Translations under genes and position numbers: made by a program
Origin: Thermus brockianus
GTDB lineage: Bacteria; Deinococcota; Deinococci; Deinococcales; Thermaceae
Direction: 5' to 3'
Assembly: GCF_021462505.1 (NCBI RefSeq)
Contig: NZ_JAKEDV010000002.1
Location: 219,352-283,351 of the forward strand
Length of the DNA: 64,000 nucleotides
Shown: positions 10,011 to 18,303 of the stretch, in pieces
Position numbering within the stretch: the first letter of the stretch is position 1
Layout of the letters: every line of letters starts with the position of its first letter
Notes under the pieces: model-generated
What the model saw: the letters and a program-made list of their open reading frames with translations, nothing else
What the model was told of the DNA's origin: nothing
Database searches by the model: none

Positions 10011-10272
10011 AAAGCGCTAAGGCTTCCGCGGTACCACCGCGCTTCCTGAGGAAACCCTCAGGCCCTCGTTTGGGCGCTATCACGGGCGCCACCCGGCGGG
10101 CATTACTCGGGGCGTGCCCTTTCCTCCCGCGGCTCCGGGGTGATCTTCCCACCTTCCCGCACCACCGGGCTCCCACCGTCCCCGGCTCGCTTGGGGCTAT
10201 TGGGAAGGGGTACTCTCCCCATCCTCGCCTTTACAACCTCTGCCCCCTGGGGTAAAATCCCCCACTGGCGGC
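9980..10272 (-). promoter_or_regulatory. T-box leader of ileS
   Basis: Minus-strand leader of about 290 nt. It holds the T-box core GGTGGTACCGCGG (plus-strand 10025-10040) inside an antiterminator-like fold closed by AAGCGC/GCGCTT. A candidate specifier codon AUC (Ile) is at 10144-10142 in the context GAAGAUCACC, and an AGAGUA motif lies near the 5' end of Stem I. The leader ends with a terminator hairpin just before the ileS Shine-Dalgarno. T-boxes sense uncharged tRNA; isoleucine control is inferred from the AUC triplet and the downstream gene. Confidence 0.88.
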
Positions 10273-10279
10273 TAAGGCC

Positions 10280-10309
10280 ATGCTAGCAGCCTTTCCCCTC
10301 CCTTGACAA
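10280..10309 (-). promoter_or_regulatory. ileS promoter
   Basis: On the minus strand TTGTCA (plus 10304-10309), 18 nt, TAGCAT (plus 10280-10285). The predicted start is near 10273, in agreement with the start of the T-box leader. Its -35 lies on almost the same base pairs as the -35 of the divergent transaldolase promoter. Confidence 0.6.
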
Positions 10310-10333
10310 CGCCCCGCAGAGGTCTGCTAGACT
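10303..10333 (+). promoter_or_regulatory. promoter of transaldolase-rho operon
   Basis: Perfect -35 TTGACA (10303-10308), 19-nt spacer, TAGACT -10 (10328-10333), giving a leader of about 35 nt that contains AAGGAG before the ATG at 10375. The 19-nt spacer is slightly long. Confidence 0.6.
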
Positions 10334-10374
10334 CAGGCTAAGCCGGTTCGTTTCCCGCACACAAGGAGTGCGCC

Positions 10375-11046
10375 ATGGAGCTTTACCTAGACACCGCCAA
10401 TCTGGAGGAGATACGGGAGATTGCCGCTTGGGGGGTCCTCGCAGGGGTCACCACCAACCCCACCCTGGTGGCCAAGGAGTTCGCCGCCCGGGGAGAGCGC
10501 CTGAGCGAGGAAGGCTTAGTCCAGCACCTTCGCGCCGTGGCCGAGGCGGCAGGGGGCCCGGTATCCGCCGAGGTGACGGCCCTGGAGGCGGAGGCCATGG
10601 TGGCGGAGGGTAGGCGCCTAGCCGCCATCCACCCCAACATCGTGGTGAAGCTACCCACCACCGAGGAGGGCCTTAAGGCCTGCAAGCGGCTTTCCGCCGA
10701 GGGCATACGGGTGAACATGACCCTCATCTTCTCCGCCAACCAGGCCCTTTTGGCGGCGCGGGCCGGGGCGGCGTACGTGAGCCCCTTCCTTGGCCGGGTG
10801 GACGATATCTCCTGGGACGGGGGGGAGCTGCTGCGGGAGATCGTGGAGATGGTCCAGGTGCAGGACCTTTCCGTGAAGGTCATCGCCGCCTCCATCCGCC
10901 ACCCCCGGCACGTGACGGAGGCCGCCCTGCTCGGGGCGGACATCGCCACCATGCCCCACGCCGTTTTCAAGCAACTCTTGAAGCACCCCCTCACGGAGAT
11001 CGGCCTCAAGCGCTTTATGGAGGACTGGGAGAAGGTTAAGCCATGA
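10375..11046 (+). CDS. tal: transaldolase (small, fructose-6-phosphate aldolase-like)
   Basis: Class I aldolase of the short transaldolase subfamily, 223 aa, the usual length. It transfers dihydroxyacetone units in the non-oxidative pentose phosphate pathway. MELYLDTAN at the start, [12 protein letters not shown], and the Schiff-base lysine in NIVVKLPTT (about residue 87) are diagnostic; [19 protein letters not shown] and SPFLGRVDD follow. AAGGAG lies 9 nt upstream of the start. It overlaps rho by 4 nt (ATGA). Activity as transaldolase versus fructose-6-phosphate aldolase cannot be settled here. Confidence 0.95.
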   Translation: MELYLDTANLEEIREIAAWGVLAGVTTNPTLVAKEFAARGERLSEEGLVQHLRAVAEAAGGPVSAEVTALEAEAMVAEGRRLAAIHPNIVVKLPTTEEGLKACKRLSAEGIRVNMTLIFSANQALLAARAGAAYVSPFLGRVDDISWDGGELLREIVEMVQVQDLSVKVIAASIRHPRHVTEAALLGADIATMPHAVFKQLLKHPLTEIGLKRFMEDWEKVKP

Positions 11047-12323
11047 GGAGAAAAGCGGAAACCCCCGAAACCCCCCTAACCTACCAGGAGCTTTCCAGCA
11101 AGATCCTGCCGGAACTCCACCTTTTGGCCCAGGAGGCGGGGATTGAGAACTACAAGCGGATGAAGAAGGACCAGCTCATCATGGCCCTCTTGGAGCGGCA
11201 GACGCAAGGGGAGGGCCTGCAGCTGGTCAAGGGCTACCTGGAGATTAGCCCCGACGGCTACGGTTTCCTTACGGAAAACCTTTACAACCTCGAGTCCCGG
11301 GTGGCCATCGTTTCCGCCGGACTCATCCGTCAGTACGCCCTAAGGAGCGGGGACTACATCGTGGGCCGGGTGCGCCCGCCCCGGGAGAACGAGCGCTACG
11401 GCACCCTCCTCAAGGTGGAGGCGGTGAACGACCTAGATCCCGAGGCCGCCAAAAACCGCCCCCGCTTTGACGAGCTGATCCCCCAGTTCCCCGACCGGCA
11501 GATCAAGCTGGAAACCACCCCGGACGAGCTCTCCACCCGGGTCATTGACCTCCTCGCCCCCATCGGCCGGGGGCAGCGGGGCCTCATCGTGGCCCCTCCC
11601 AAGGCGGGGAAGACCACCCTCCTCAAGAAGATCGCCAACGCCGTCCTCAAGAACGAGCCCGACATCAAGGTCATCGTCCTCCTCATTGACGAGCGGCCGG
11701 AGGAGGTGACGGACTTCCGGGAGAGCGTCCAAGGGGCCGAGGTCATCGCCAGCACCTTTGACGAGCCCCCCCAGAACCACATCCGCGTGGCGGAGTTCGT
11801 CCACGAGCGGGCCAAGCGCATCGTGGAGGAAGGGGGGCACGTGATGATCCTCCTGGACTCCATCACCCGCCTGGCCCGGGCCAACAACCTGGTGACCCCG
11901 CCCACGGGGCGCACGCTCTCGGGCGGTTTGGACTCCGCTGCCCTTTACTTCCCCAAGCGCTTCCTGGGGGCGGCGCGGAACATCCGGGGTGGGGGAAGCC
12001 TGACCATCCTGGCCACCGCCCTGGTGGAAACGGGAAGCCGCATGGACGACGTGATCTTTGAGGAGTTCAAGGGCACGGGCAACATGGAGCTCCACCTTTC
12101 CCGCCGCCTCGAGGAGCGCCGCATCTTCCCGGCCATTGACATCCTGAAGTCGGGGACGCGGCGGGAGGAGCTCCTTTTGGGCGAGGAGGTGGTGCACAAG
12201 ATGTGGCTTCTCCGCAAGGTCTTGGCGGACATGGACCCGGCCGAGGCCATGGAGATGCTCCTCGCCCGCCTTGGGCGCACCAAGAGCAACAAGGAGTTCT
12301 TGGCCTCCTTGGCGGCCCGCTAG
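11043..12323 (+). CDS. rho: transcription termination factor Rho
   Basis: Hexameric RNA helicase ending transcription, 426 aa. N-terminal Rho helix bundle ([22 protein letters not shown]...), a cold-shock-like RNA-binding domain ([14 protein letters not shown]), then the ATPase with Walker [14 protein letters not shown] near residue 190 and Walker [14 protein letters not shown]; the [21 protein letters not shown] region carries the Arg finger area. There is no long N-terminal insertion. Translationally coupled to tal; followed by a strong intrinsic terminator. Confidence 0.97.
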   Translation: MRRKAETPETPLTYQELSSKILPELHLLAQEAGIENYKRMKKDQLIMALLERQTQGEGLQLVKGYLEISPDGYGFLTENLYNLESRVAIVSAGLIRQYALRSGDYIVGRVRPPRENERYGTLLKVEAVNDLDPEAAKNRPRFDELIPQFPDRQIKLETTPDELSTRVIDLLAPIGRGQRGLIVAPPKAGKTTLLKKIANAVLKNEPDIKVIVLLIDERPEEVTDFRESVQGAEVIASTFDEPPQNHIRVAEFVHERAKRIVEEGGHVMILLDSITRLARANNLVTPPTGRTLSGGLDSAALYFPKRFLGAARNIRGGGSLTILATALVETGSRMDDVIFEEFKGTGNMELHLSRRLEERRIFPAIDILKSGTRREELLLGEEVVHKMWLLRKVLADMDPAEAMEMLLARLGRTKSNKEFLASLAAR

Positions 12324-12334
12324 GCGGTTTTCCC

Positions 12335-12368
12335 CTAGGGGGGCGGGTTTCCCGCCCCCTAGATTTTT
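12335..12368 (+). terminator. intrinsic terminator after rho
   Basis: CTAGGGGGGCGGG, loop TTT, CCCGCCCCCTAG with a single bulged G, then ATTTTTG. It closes the tal-rho operon. Confidence 0.8.
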
Positions 12369-12373
12369 GCCCC

Positions 12374-12404
12374 TTGCGCTTTGGGGGGTGGGGGTTGGTA
12401 TAAT
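12374..12404 (+). promoter_or_regulatory. promoter of LysM-M23 gene
   Basis: Perfect -10 TATAAT at 12399-12404, with TTGCGC 19 nt upstream (12374-12379) as a possible but weak -35. It lies just after the rho terminator; the leader would be about 30 nt with an AGGAGGT Shine-Dalgarno. Confidence 0.6.
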
Positions 12405-12440
12405 CCCCGCCGAGGTTGGGGTTCCTTTAGGAGGTGAACA

Positions 12441-13628
12441 TTGCGGGTATGGGTAGTATGGTGCTTTCTTGCGGTTCCTGCCTTGGCGTTTTCGTATGTG
12501 AAGCCCCTTAGCCCCATTCCCCTGCCGGAGGCCCAGGTGGAGGTGGGGCCGTCCGTGCGCAAAGCGTGGGTGGTGTACACGGTGAAGCCGGGGGATACCC
12601 TGGCGGGGCTTGCCTCTCGCTACGGGGTGGACCCCCGGCACATCATGTGGTCTAGCGGGCTTAAGGACCATCGGCTCCAGGTGGGGCAGAGGCTCCTCAT
12701 CCCCTTGGTGGGGGAGGAGGAAAGGCCTCCCAGGGTGCCACCGGGGGTGGAGGTCTACCGGGTGCGCCCGGGGGACACTCTTCAGGGCATCGCCCGCCGC
12801 TTTGGCGTGAGCGTCCTGGACCTGGTTTCCGCCAACCCCTCCTTGGAAAGCCTGGACCGGTTGGTGGCCGGGAGCACGCTTTACGTACCCAAGCGAGCTA
12901 AGGGGCTTCTTCTCACCCTGGGCGAGGGGCAGACCCTGGTGGACCTGGCGGCGCGCTTTGGGCTTTCCCCGGTCCAGGTGGCCAAGGCCAACGGGGTGGA
13001 GAACCCGGCGGAGCTTAGGCCAGGCGACCTGGTCCTCCTGCCCGGCATCCAGGCCAAAACCACCTATCAAAACCTCCTGGCCAAGCAGGAAGCGGAGCGA
13101 AAGGCCCGCCTCGAGGCGGAAAGGCGCCGCCAGGAGGAGCTAAGGCGCCTGGCGGAGGAAAGGCGCAGGCAACAGGCGCTAGCCCAAACCCAGGCGAGGC
13201 GCCAGGCCCAGGCGGCGAGGCCCCAGGTGCGCCGGGTGAGCTACCAGGAGGGCGGGATGCGTTGGCCCCTCTCCGGCTTCCGCATCACCACCTACTTCGG
13301 CCAGCGGGGGGCCTTCCAGCGCTACCACACCGGCATAGACCTGGCGGCCCCTTACGGCACCCCCATCGTGGCGGCCAAAAGCGGCCAGGTGGAGGTGGCG
13401 GGGTGGAGCTCGGTGGGCTACGGCTTCCACGTGGTCTTGGACCACGGGGGCGGGGTGGAAACCCTCTATGCCCACATGTCCCGCATCGCCGTGCGCCCCG
13501 GGCAGTGGGTGGAGGCGGGGGAGGTGATCGGCTACGTGGGCTCCACGGGCTGGTCCACCGGGCCCCACCTGCACTTTGAGGTGCGGGTGGGCGGGGTCGC
13601 CCGTAACCCCTTGAGCTACCTCCCCTAA
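12441..13628 (+). CDS. LysM repeat M23 peptidoglycan endopeptidase
   Basis: Secreted cell-wall hydrolase or division activator, 395 aa. TTG start at 12441 is set by AGGAGGT six bases upstream. Signal peptide (about 1-17, VVWCFLAVPALAFS). Three LysM repeats (YTVKPGDTLAGLA, YRVRPGDTLQGIA, and a diverged LTLGEGQTLVDLA), then an Arg/Glu/Gln-rich coiled coil (about 212-260). The C-terminal LytM domain has HTGIDLAAPYG, LYAHMS and GPHLHFEVR: all zinc and catalytic histidines are present, so it should be active, unlike many EnvC/NlpD relatives. Confidence 0.94.
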   Translation: MRVWVVWCFLAVPALAFSYVKPLSPIPLPEAQVEVGPSVRKAWVVYTVKPGDTLAGLASRYGVDPRHIMWSSGLKDHRLQVGQRLLIPLVGEEERPPRVPPGVEVYRVRPGDTLQGIARRFGVSVLDLVSANPSLESLDRLVAGSTLYVPKRAKGLLLTLGEGQTLVDLAARFGLSPVQVAKANGVENPAELRPGDLVLLPGIQAKTTYQNLLAKQEAERKARLEAERRRQEELRRLAEERRRQQALAQTQARRQAQAARPQVRRVSYQEGGMRWPLSGFRITTYFGQRGAFQRYHTGIDLAAPYGTPIVAAKSGQVEVAGWSSVGYGFHVVLDHGGGVETLYAHMSRIAVRPGQWVEAGEVIGYVGSTGWSTGPHLHFEVRVGGVARNPLSYLP

Positions 13629-13641
13629 GGGAGGGGAAAGG

Positions 13642-13676
13642 GCCTGGGGGATGGGTCCCCCGGGCTTTGTGCTTTT
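13642..13676 (+). terminator. intrinsic terminator after LysM-M23 gene
   Basis: GCCTGGGGGA, loop TGGG, TCCCCCGGGC (one G-T pair), then TTTGTGCTTTT. Starts 14 nt after the stop codon. Confidence 0.7.
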
Positions 13677-13682
13677 GGCCGC

Positions 13683-13711
13683 TTGACCCCACGGGCGGTA
13701 AGCTTGAGGAT
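13683..13711 (+). promoter_or_regulatory. possible pdxS promoter
   Basis: TTGACC (13683-13688), 17 nt, GAGGAT (13706-13711). The -35 is good and the -10 is poor. It would give an almost leaderless pdxS mRNA if the ATG at 13722 is used. Confidence 0.3.
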
Positions 13712-13721
13712 GGAGGGCGGG

Positions 13722-14603
13722 ATGGAGAAGGGAACCTTCCAGATCAAGACGGGCTTCGCCGAGATGTTCAAGGGTGGGGTGATCATGGACGTGACCACCC
13801 CGGAGCAGGCGGTGATCGCCGAGGAGGCGGGGGCGGTGGCGGTGATGGCCCTGGAGCGGGTTCCCGCCGATATCCGCGCCCAAGGGGGCGTGGCCCGCAT
13901 GTCCGACCCCAAGATCATCAAGGAGATCATGGCCGCCGTGTCCATCCCCGTGATGGCCAAGGTGCGCATCGGGCACTTCGTGGAGGCTATGATTCTCGAG
14001 GCCATCGGGGTGGACTTCATTGACGAGTCCGAGGTCCTCACCCCCGCCGACGAGGAGCACCACATTGACAAGTGGAAGTTCAAGGTGCCCTTCGTGAACG
14101 GGGCCCGGGACCTGGGGGAGGCGCTTCGCCGCATCGCCGAGGGGGCGGCCATGATCCGCACCAAGGGGGAGGCGGGCACGGGCAACGTGGTGGAGGCGGT
14201 GCGCCACGCCCGCACCATGTGGAAGCAGATCCGCCACGTCCAGTCCCTGCGGGAGGACGAACTCGTGGCCTACGCCAAGGAGATCGGGGCGCCCTTGGAG
14301 CTCGTGCGCTGGGTGCATGCGCACGGCCGGCTTCCCGTGGTGAACTTCGCCGCGGGCGGCATCGCCACCCCCGCCGACGCCGCGCTCATGATGCACCTGG
14401 GGATGGATGGGGTCTTCGTGGGGAGCGGCATCTTCAAGTCCGGGGACCCGAAGAAGCGGGCCCGGGCCATCGTGCGGGCGGTGACCCATTACAACGACCC
14501 CGAGGTCCTGGCGGAGGTGAGCGAGGACCTGGGCGAGCCCATGGTGGGCATCAACCTGGACCAGCTCAAGGAGGAGGAGCGCCTGGCCAAGCGGGGGTGG
14601 TAG
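13722..14603 (+). CDS. pdxS: pyridoxal 5'-phosphate synthase, PdxS subunit
   Basis: Synthase subunit of the ribose-5-phosphate-dependent PLP pathway; with PdxT-supplied ammonia it condenses ribose-5-P and glyceraldehyde-3-P. From MEKGTFQIK it is 293 aa, the usual length. The (beta/alpha)8 barrel shows [40 protein letters not shown] with the first Schiff-base Lys, [16 protein letters not shown] and [18 protein letters not shown]. An in-frame start exists at 13683, but only 13722 has a well-spaced GGAGGG. Its partner pdxT is 3.7 kb away, separated by the metal/Na+ cassette. Confidence 0.97.
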   Translation: MEKGTFQIKTGFAEMFKGGVIMDVTTPEQAVIAEEAGAVAVMALERVPADIRAQGGVARMSDPKIIKEIMAAVSIPVMAKVRIGHFVEAMILEAIGVDFIDESEVLTPADEEHHIDKWKFKVPFVNGARDLGEALRRIAEGAAMIRTKGEAGTGNVVEAVRHARTMWKQIRHVQSLREDELVAYAKEIGAPLELVRWVHAHGRLPVVNFAAGGIATPADAALMMHLGMDGVFVGSGIFKSGDPKKRARAIVRAVTHYNDPEVLAEVSEDLGEPMVGINLDQLKEEERLAKRGW

Positions 14604-14604
14604 G

Positions 14605-14964
14605 GTGGCGCAGGCGGTGTGCGGGGTTTACGAGATCCACCCTGAGCGGGTGGAGAAGGCGCGCGCGGCCTTGCCCGAGGAGGCGGTGCTGGGGAAAGCC
14701 GCCCTCCTCCTTAAGGCCCTGGCCGATCCCACCCGGATGCGGCTTCTTTTGGCCTTGAAGGCGGCGGAAGAGCTTTGTGTGTGCGATTTGGCCCTTCTTG
14801 CCGGGGTTTCCGTTTCTGCGGTGAGCCATCAGCTCAGGCTTCTGCGCCAGGCAAGGCTGGTGGCCTTCCGGAGAGAGGGAAAGCAGGTCTACTACCGCTT
14901 GGCGGACGAGCACGTGGAACGGCTTCTTGAGGGGGCTTTGGAGCACGCGGAAGAGAACACTTGA
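14605..14964 (+). CDS. smtB: ArsR/SmtB family metalloregulator
   Basis: Winged-helix dimeric repressor released by metal binding, 119 aa. LADPTRMRLLLALKAAEELCVCDLA contains the Cys-x-Cys (alpha3) metal motif ELCVCD; VSVSAVSHQLRLLRQARLV is the recognition helix; DEHVERLLEGALEHAEE at the C-terminus has the spaced Asp/His residues of the alpha5 zinc site. Having both sets suggests sensing of soft metals or arsenite and zinc-type ions. GTG start one base after the pdxS stop, so it is probably coupled to pdxS. It very likely controls the adjoining P1B ATPase. A characterised T. thermophilus homologue of this arrangement controls arsenic/cadmium efflux. Confidence 0.92.
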   Translation: MAQAVCGVYEIHPERVEKARAALPEEAVLGKAALLLKALADPTRMRLLLALKAAEELCVCDLALLAGVSVSAVSHQLRLLRQARLVAFRREGKQVYYRLADEHVERLLEGALEHAEENT

Positions 14965-14989
14965 CTAGCTACTCAAATGATGCTACCCT
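14961..14989 (+). promoter_or_regulatory. P1B-ATPase promoter with palindromic operator candidate
   Basis: TTGACT (14961-14966, including the TGA stop of the regulator), 17 nt, TACCCT (14984-14989). Between and over them lies an imperfect palindrome bounded by TAGC (14966-14969) and GCTA (14982-14985), the usual position for an ArsR/SmtB operator. The ATG at 14996 is 6 nt after the -10 and lacks a Shine-Dalgarno, so the transcript is probably leaderless. Confidence 0.6.
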
Positions 14990-14995
14990 GGGAAC

Positions 14996-17050
14996 ATGGA
15001 TGCTCACAGGGTTCGCGTGTTCCGGGTGGAGGGTTTGGACTGCGCCGACTGCGCCTTAAAGGTGGAGAAAGCCCTTTCCGGGGTGCCTGGAGTGGTGCAG
15101 GCCCAGGTCAGCTTTGCCAGCGGTAAGGCGTATCTGCACCTCGAGGTTCCCGGGGCGGAGAAGGAGGCGGAAAGGGTGGTTTCCGCCCTGGGCTACCGTT
15201 TGAAGCCTGAAGGGGACACGACCAGGGGTGTTTTGGGACCCTGGCGCTGGGCCTTGGCTTCCGGAGGGCTTCTCCTGGCGGCCTTTTTGGCTTCGCTCTT
15301 CCTCCCCGGCCTAGCCCCTTGGGGCTATCGGCTGGCGGCCTTGGTGGGGGTTTTCCCCCTGGCTCGTCGTGCGGTGGCTGCGTTCCGGCAAAACCCCTTC
15401 AGCATGCAAACCCTGGTTACGCTGGCTACCCTGGGAGCCTTGCTCATCGGGGCGGAGGCCGAGGCGGCGGTGGTGGTCTTCCTCTTCCTCGTGGGGGAGG
15501 TGCTGGAGGCTTATAGCGTGGCCCAGGCCCGCAGGTCCCTTTACGCCCTTTCCGAGCTTCTTCCCAGGCGGGCCTACCGCCTGAAGGAGGGTGGGGTGGA
15601 GGAGGTGCCCCTTAAGGCCTTGAGGGTGGGGGACCTGGTGAGGGTGCCCCCGGGGGAGCGGGTACCGGCCGACGGGGTGGTGGTGTCTGGACAGGCTTCC
15701 GTGGAGGAGGCCGCCTTCACCGGGGAGCCCTTGCCTAGGCCCAAGGGGATAGGGGACCGGGTTTACGGGGGCAGTCTGGTGCAGGAGGGGAGCTTGGTGG
15801 TAAAGGTGGAGCGCCTTCCCGAGGAGGGCTTCCTGGCGGAGATGGAACGCCTGGCGGAGGGGGCCTTGCTTAAGAAGAGCCAGGCGGAGCGGGTGGTGGA
15901 TGCCTTTAGCCGCCGCTACACCCCGGCGGTCCTGGCCCTGGCAGGCTTCGTGGCCCTGGTCCTTCCCCTTTTCCGGGGGGATTTCCTGGGGCATGTCTAC
16001 AAGGCCTTGGGCCTTCTCCTCATCGCCTGTCCCTGCGCTCTGGTGGTGTCGGTGCCTGCGGCCATCGCCGCAGGGGTGGCCCGGGGAGCCAGGGCGGGGG
16101 TGCTCTTTAAGAGCGGGGCGGCCCTGGAGCGCTTGGCTGGGGTTCGCTACGTGGCTTTGGACAAGACGGGAACCCTGACCCTGGGAAAGCCCACGCTGGT
16201 GCGGGTGGTTACCTTTGGGGTTTCGACGGAGGAGGCCTTGGCCCTGGCGAAGGGGGTGGCGGAGGGTTCCTCCCACCCCTTAGCCCGGGCGGTGCGGGAG
16301 GCTTCGGGCCCCAAGGCCTTGCCCTCGGAGGAGCATCGGGCGGTGCCGGGCCTCGGGGCCTTCGCTCGGGTGGAGGGGAAGGAGGTGGGTTTGGTGCGGC
16401 CCGAGGCCTGGGACCTGCCCCCGGAAGTAGAGGCCCAGGTGAAGGCCTTGACGGAGGAAGGCTTCAGCCTTTCCCTCTTGGTTAGGGAGGGGGTTCCCTT
16501 GGCCCTCTTGGCCTTCCAGGATACCCCCCGCCTCGAGGCCCGGGAAGTCTTGGCCGAACTGCGCCGACTGGGCCTTAAGCCCCTCCTGCTTACCGGCGAC
16601 CGGGAGACCTCTGCTTTGGCTTTGGGCACGGCCATAGGGCTTTTTCCTGAGGAAATCCGGGCTGGCCTTTCTCCCGTGGACAAGCTCCGCCTGGTGGAGG
16701 AGTTGGCAGGTAGGGGTGGCGTGGCCATGGTGGGGGATGGGGTGAACGACGCCCCAGCCCTGGCCAAGGCCACGGTAGGGCTTGCCGTGGCCGAGGGCAC
16801 GGAAGCGGCCCTGCAGAGTGCAGACGTGGGGCTTCTGAGCCTTGCCGCCTTGCCCCGGGCCTTCCGGCTAAGCCGCCTGACCCTGGGCGTGGTCCGCCAG
16901 AACGTGGCCTTGGCGGTGGGGCTCAAGGGGCTTATCCTCCTCACCACCCTCATGGGTTACACGGGGCTTTGGACCGCAGTGCTGGCGGACAATGGAGCAC
17001 TCGTGTTGGTGACGGCCAACAGTCTGCGTCTTTTGTGGCGCCGGGTATAG
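14996..17050 (+). CDS. P1B-type heavy-metal efflux ATPase
   Basis: Membrane ATP-driven exporter of soft metal ions (Zn/Cd/Pb group, possibly also involved in arsenic resistance), 684 aa. An N-terminal HMA domain has LDCADC with Cys16 and Cys19. Transmembrane metal site CPC at 345-347 (IACPCALVVSVPAA). Phosphorylation motif DKTGTLT with Asp389, nucleotide-binding GSSHPLA with the P1B His-Pro, and hinge GDGVNDAPAL near 580. Actuator loop AFTGEPLP (TGE). It follows the ArsR/SmtB regulator by 31 nt with its own promoter. ZntA/CadA-like; metal choice not provable from sequence. Confidence 0.94.
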   Translation: MDAHRVRVFRVEGLDCADCALKVEKALSGVPGVVQAQVSFASGKAYLHLEVPGAEKEAERVVSALGYRLKPEGDTTRGVLGPWRWALASGGLLLAAFLASLFLPGLAPWGYRLAALVGVFPLARRAVAAFRQNPFSMQTLVTLATLGALLIGAEAEAAVVVFLFLVGEVLEAYSVAQARRSLYALSELLPRRAYRLKEGGVEEVPLKALRVGDLVRVPPGERVPADGVVVSGQASVEEAAFTGEPLPRPKGIGDRVYGGSLVQEGSLVVKVERLPEEGFLAEMERLAEGALLKKSQAERVVDAFSRRYTPAVLALAGFVALVLPLFRGDFLGHVYKALGLLLIACPCALVVSVPAAIAAGVARGARAGVLFKSGAALERLAGVRYVALDKTGTLTLGKPTLVRVVTFGVSTEEALALAKGVAEGSSHPLARAVREASGPKALPSEEHRAVPGLGAFARVEGKEVGLVRPEAWDLPPEVEAQVKALTEEGFSLSLLVREGVPLALLAFQDTPRLEAREVLAELRRLGLKPLLLTGDRETSALALGTAIGLFPEEIRAGLSPVDKLRLVEELAGRGGVAMVGDGVNDAPALAKATVGLAVAEGTEAALQSADVGLLSLAALPRAFRLSRLTLGVVRQNVALAVGLKGLILLTTLMGYTGLWTAVLADNGALVLVTANSLRLLWRRV

Positions 17051-17051
17051 T
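17046..17051 (+). promoter_or_regulatory. -10 box of nhaA overlapping upstream stop
   Basis: TATAGT, containing the TAG stop of the P1B ATPase. Six bases (aatccc) separate it from the nhaA ATG; no Shine-Dalgarno and no obvious -35. Confidence 0.5.
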
Positions 17052-17057
17052 AATCCC

Positions 17058-18296
17058 ATGCCCGTGCGCAGGTATCCCAGGCTACTAGAGCAGTTTCTTG
17101 AAAGTGAGGCCAAAGGAGGGCTGGTCCTCTTCTTGGCGGCTCTTCTGGCATTTATACTGGCCAACACTCCGGCGGCCACGGTCTATTTTGGGCTACGAGA
17201 AGTTCTGGTGGGTGTTCGTTTTGGCGAGTTTTCATTGGAAAAGCCGCTGCTTCTTTGGGTCAACGACCTCCTCATGGCGTTTTTCTTCCTACTGGTGGGA
17301 CTGGAGCTTAAGCGTGAACTTGTTTCTGGCGAGCTTAAGAATCCCAGGAGGGCTGGGCTAGCCTTGGCAGGGGCGGTAGGGGGGATGATCCTGCCGGCCT
17401 TTTTGTACCTGGCAATCAATCCCAGTCTGCCCGAGGCTCGTGGCTGGGGAGTACCCATGGCCACGGACATCGCCTTTGCCTTGGGGGTTTTGGCTCTGGT
17501 ACCTCGGGTGCCTCTGGGACTTAAGCTCTTTCTCACTGCCTTAGCCATAGTAGATGACCTGGGGGCGGTTTTGGTGATTGCCCTCTTCTACACCGGGGGC
17601 TTAGAATCCCTTCCCTTGATCCTGGCGGTCCTGATCCTGGGTTTTGCTCTTCTGCTCAATCGCCTAGGGGTGTGGCATCTTTGGCCCTACATGCTTCTGG
17701 GGTTACTTCTGTGGTATTTTGTCCTCCAGTCAGGTCTTCATGCTACCTTGGCCGGGGTGCTTTTGGCTTTGGCTGTCCCTCTGCGGCGGGCTAGGGCTTT
17801 CCAGGGGACTACCTCTGCCCAGGACCCCGAGGAGCTGGAGGGGGAGTTGGAAGGCCTCGAGGAGCAGGTGGAGGAAGCGCAAAGCCCCTTGCACCGTCTG
17901 GAACACACCCTTCACCCTTGGGTAGCCTTTGGGGTGTTGCCGGTTTTTGCATTTTTTAATGCTGGGGTTGCCTTGCAGGGGCTGGGGTTTGGTTCCGTGG
18001 CCTGGGGGATAATCTTGGGTCTTCTCTTGGGGAAACCTTTGGGAATCTTCTTTGCTTCCTGGCTAGCGTTGCGGTTGGGTTTGGGCGCCTTGCCCGAAGG
18101 GGTGAACCTAAAGTCCATTGTGGGTGTGGGCTTTTTGGCAGGCATTGGCTTTACCATGGCCCTTTTCATTGCTGGCTTGGCCTTTGAAGGGGGGATGCTG
18201 GACCAAGCCAAGGTGGGGGTACTCTCCGCTTCTCTAGTGGCCGGGTTAGTGGGTGTTCTTTTGGTGCGAGCTTCCCTTGACAGGTCCGAAGCCTAG
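17058..18296 (+). CDS. nhaA: NhaA-type Na+/H+ antiporter
   Basis: Inner-membrane sodium/proton antiporter, 412 aa with about 11-12 hydrophobic segments. Family motifs: NDLLMAFFFLLVGLELKREL, MATDIAFALGVLALV, and VDDLGAVLVIALFY with the paired Asp that bind Na+/H+. An acidic cytoplasmic loop (EELEGELEGLEEQVEEAQ, about 255-275) precedes LHPWVAFGVLPVFAFFNAGV. Third codon positions are visibly less G/C than in the flanking genes (many TTT, CTT, GTT, ATT, AAT), which suggests later acquisition. pdxT follows after 7 nt. Confidence 0.95.
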   Translation: MPVRRYPRLLEQFLESEAKGGLVLFLAALLAFILANTPAATVYFGLREVLVGVRFGEFSLEKPLLLWVNDLLMAFFFLLVGLELKRELVSGELKNPRRAGLALAGAVGGMILPAFLYLAINPSLPEARGWGVPMATDIAFALGVLALVPRVPLGLKLFLTALAIVDDLGAVLVIALFYTGGLESLPLILAVLILGFALLLNRLGVWHLWPYMLLGLLLWYFVLQSGLHATLAGVLLALAVPLRRARAFQGTTSAQDPEELEGELEGLEEQVEEAQSPLHRLEHTLHPWVAFGVLPVFAFFNAGVALQGLGFGSVAWGIILGLLLGKPLGIFFASWLALRLGLGALPEGVNLKSIVGVGFLAGIGFTMALFIAGLAFEGGMLDQAKVGVLSASLVAGLVGVLLVRASLDRSEA

Positions 18297-18303
18297 GTCC
18301 AGG

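Noticed and set aside
11433-13070. Long minus-strand frame (545 codons) across rho and the LysM gene
   Set aside because: It crosses two well-supported genes, a terminator and a promoter; the translation is shadow-type sequence rich in Gly, His and Gln.
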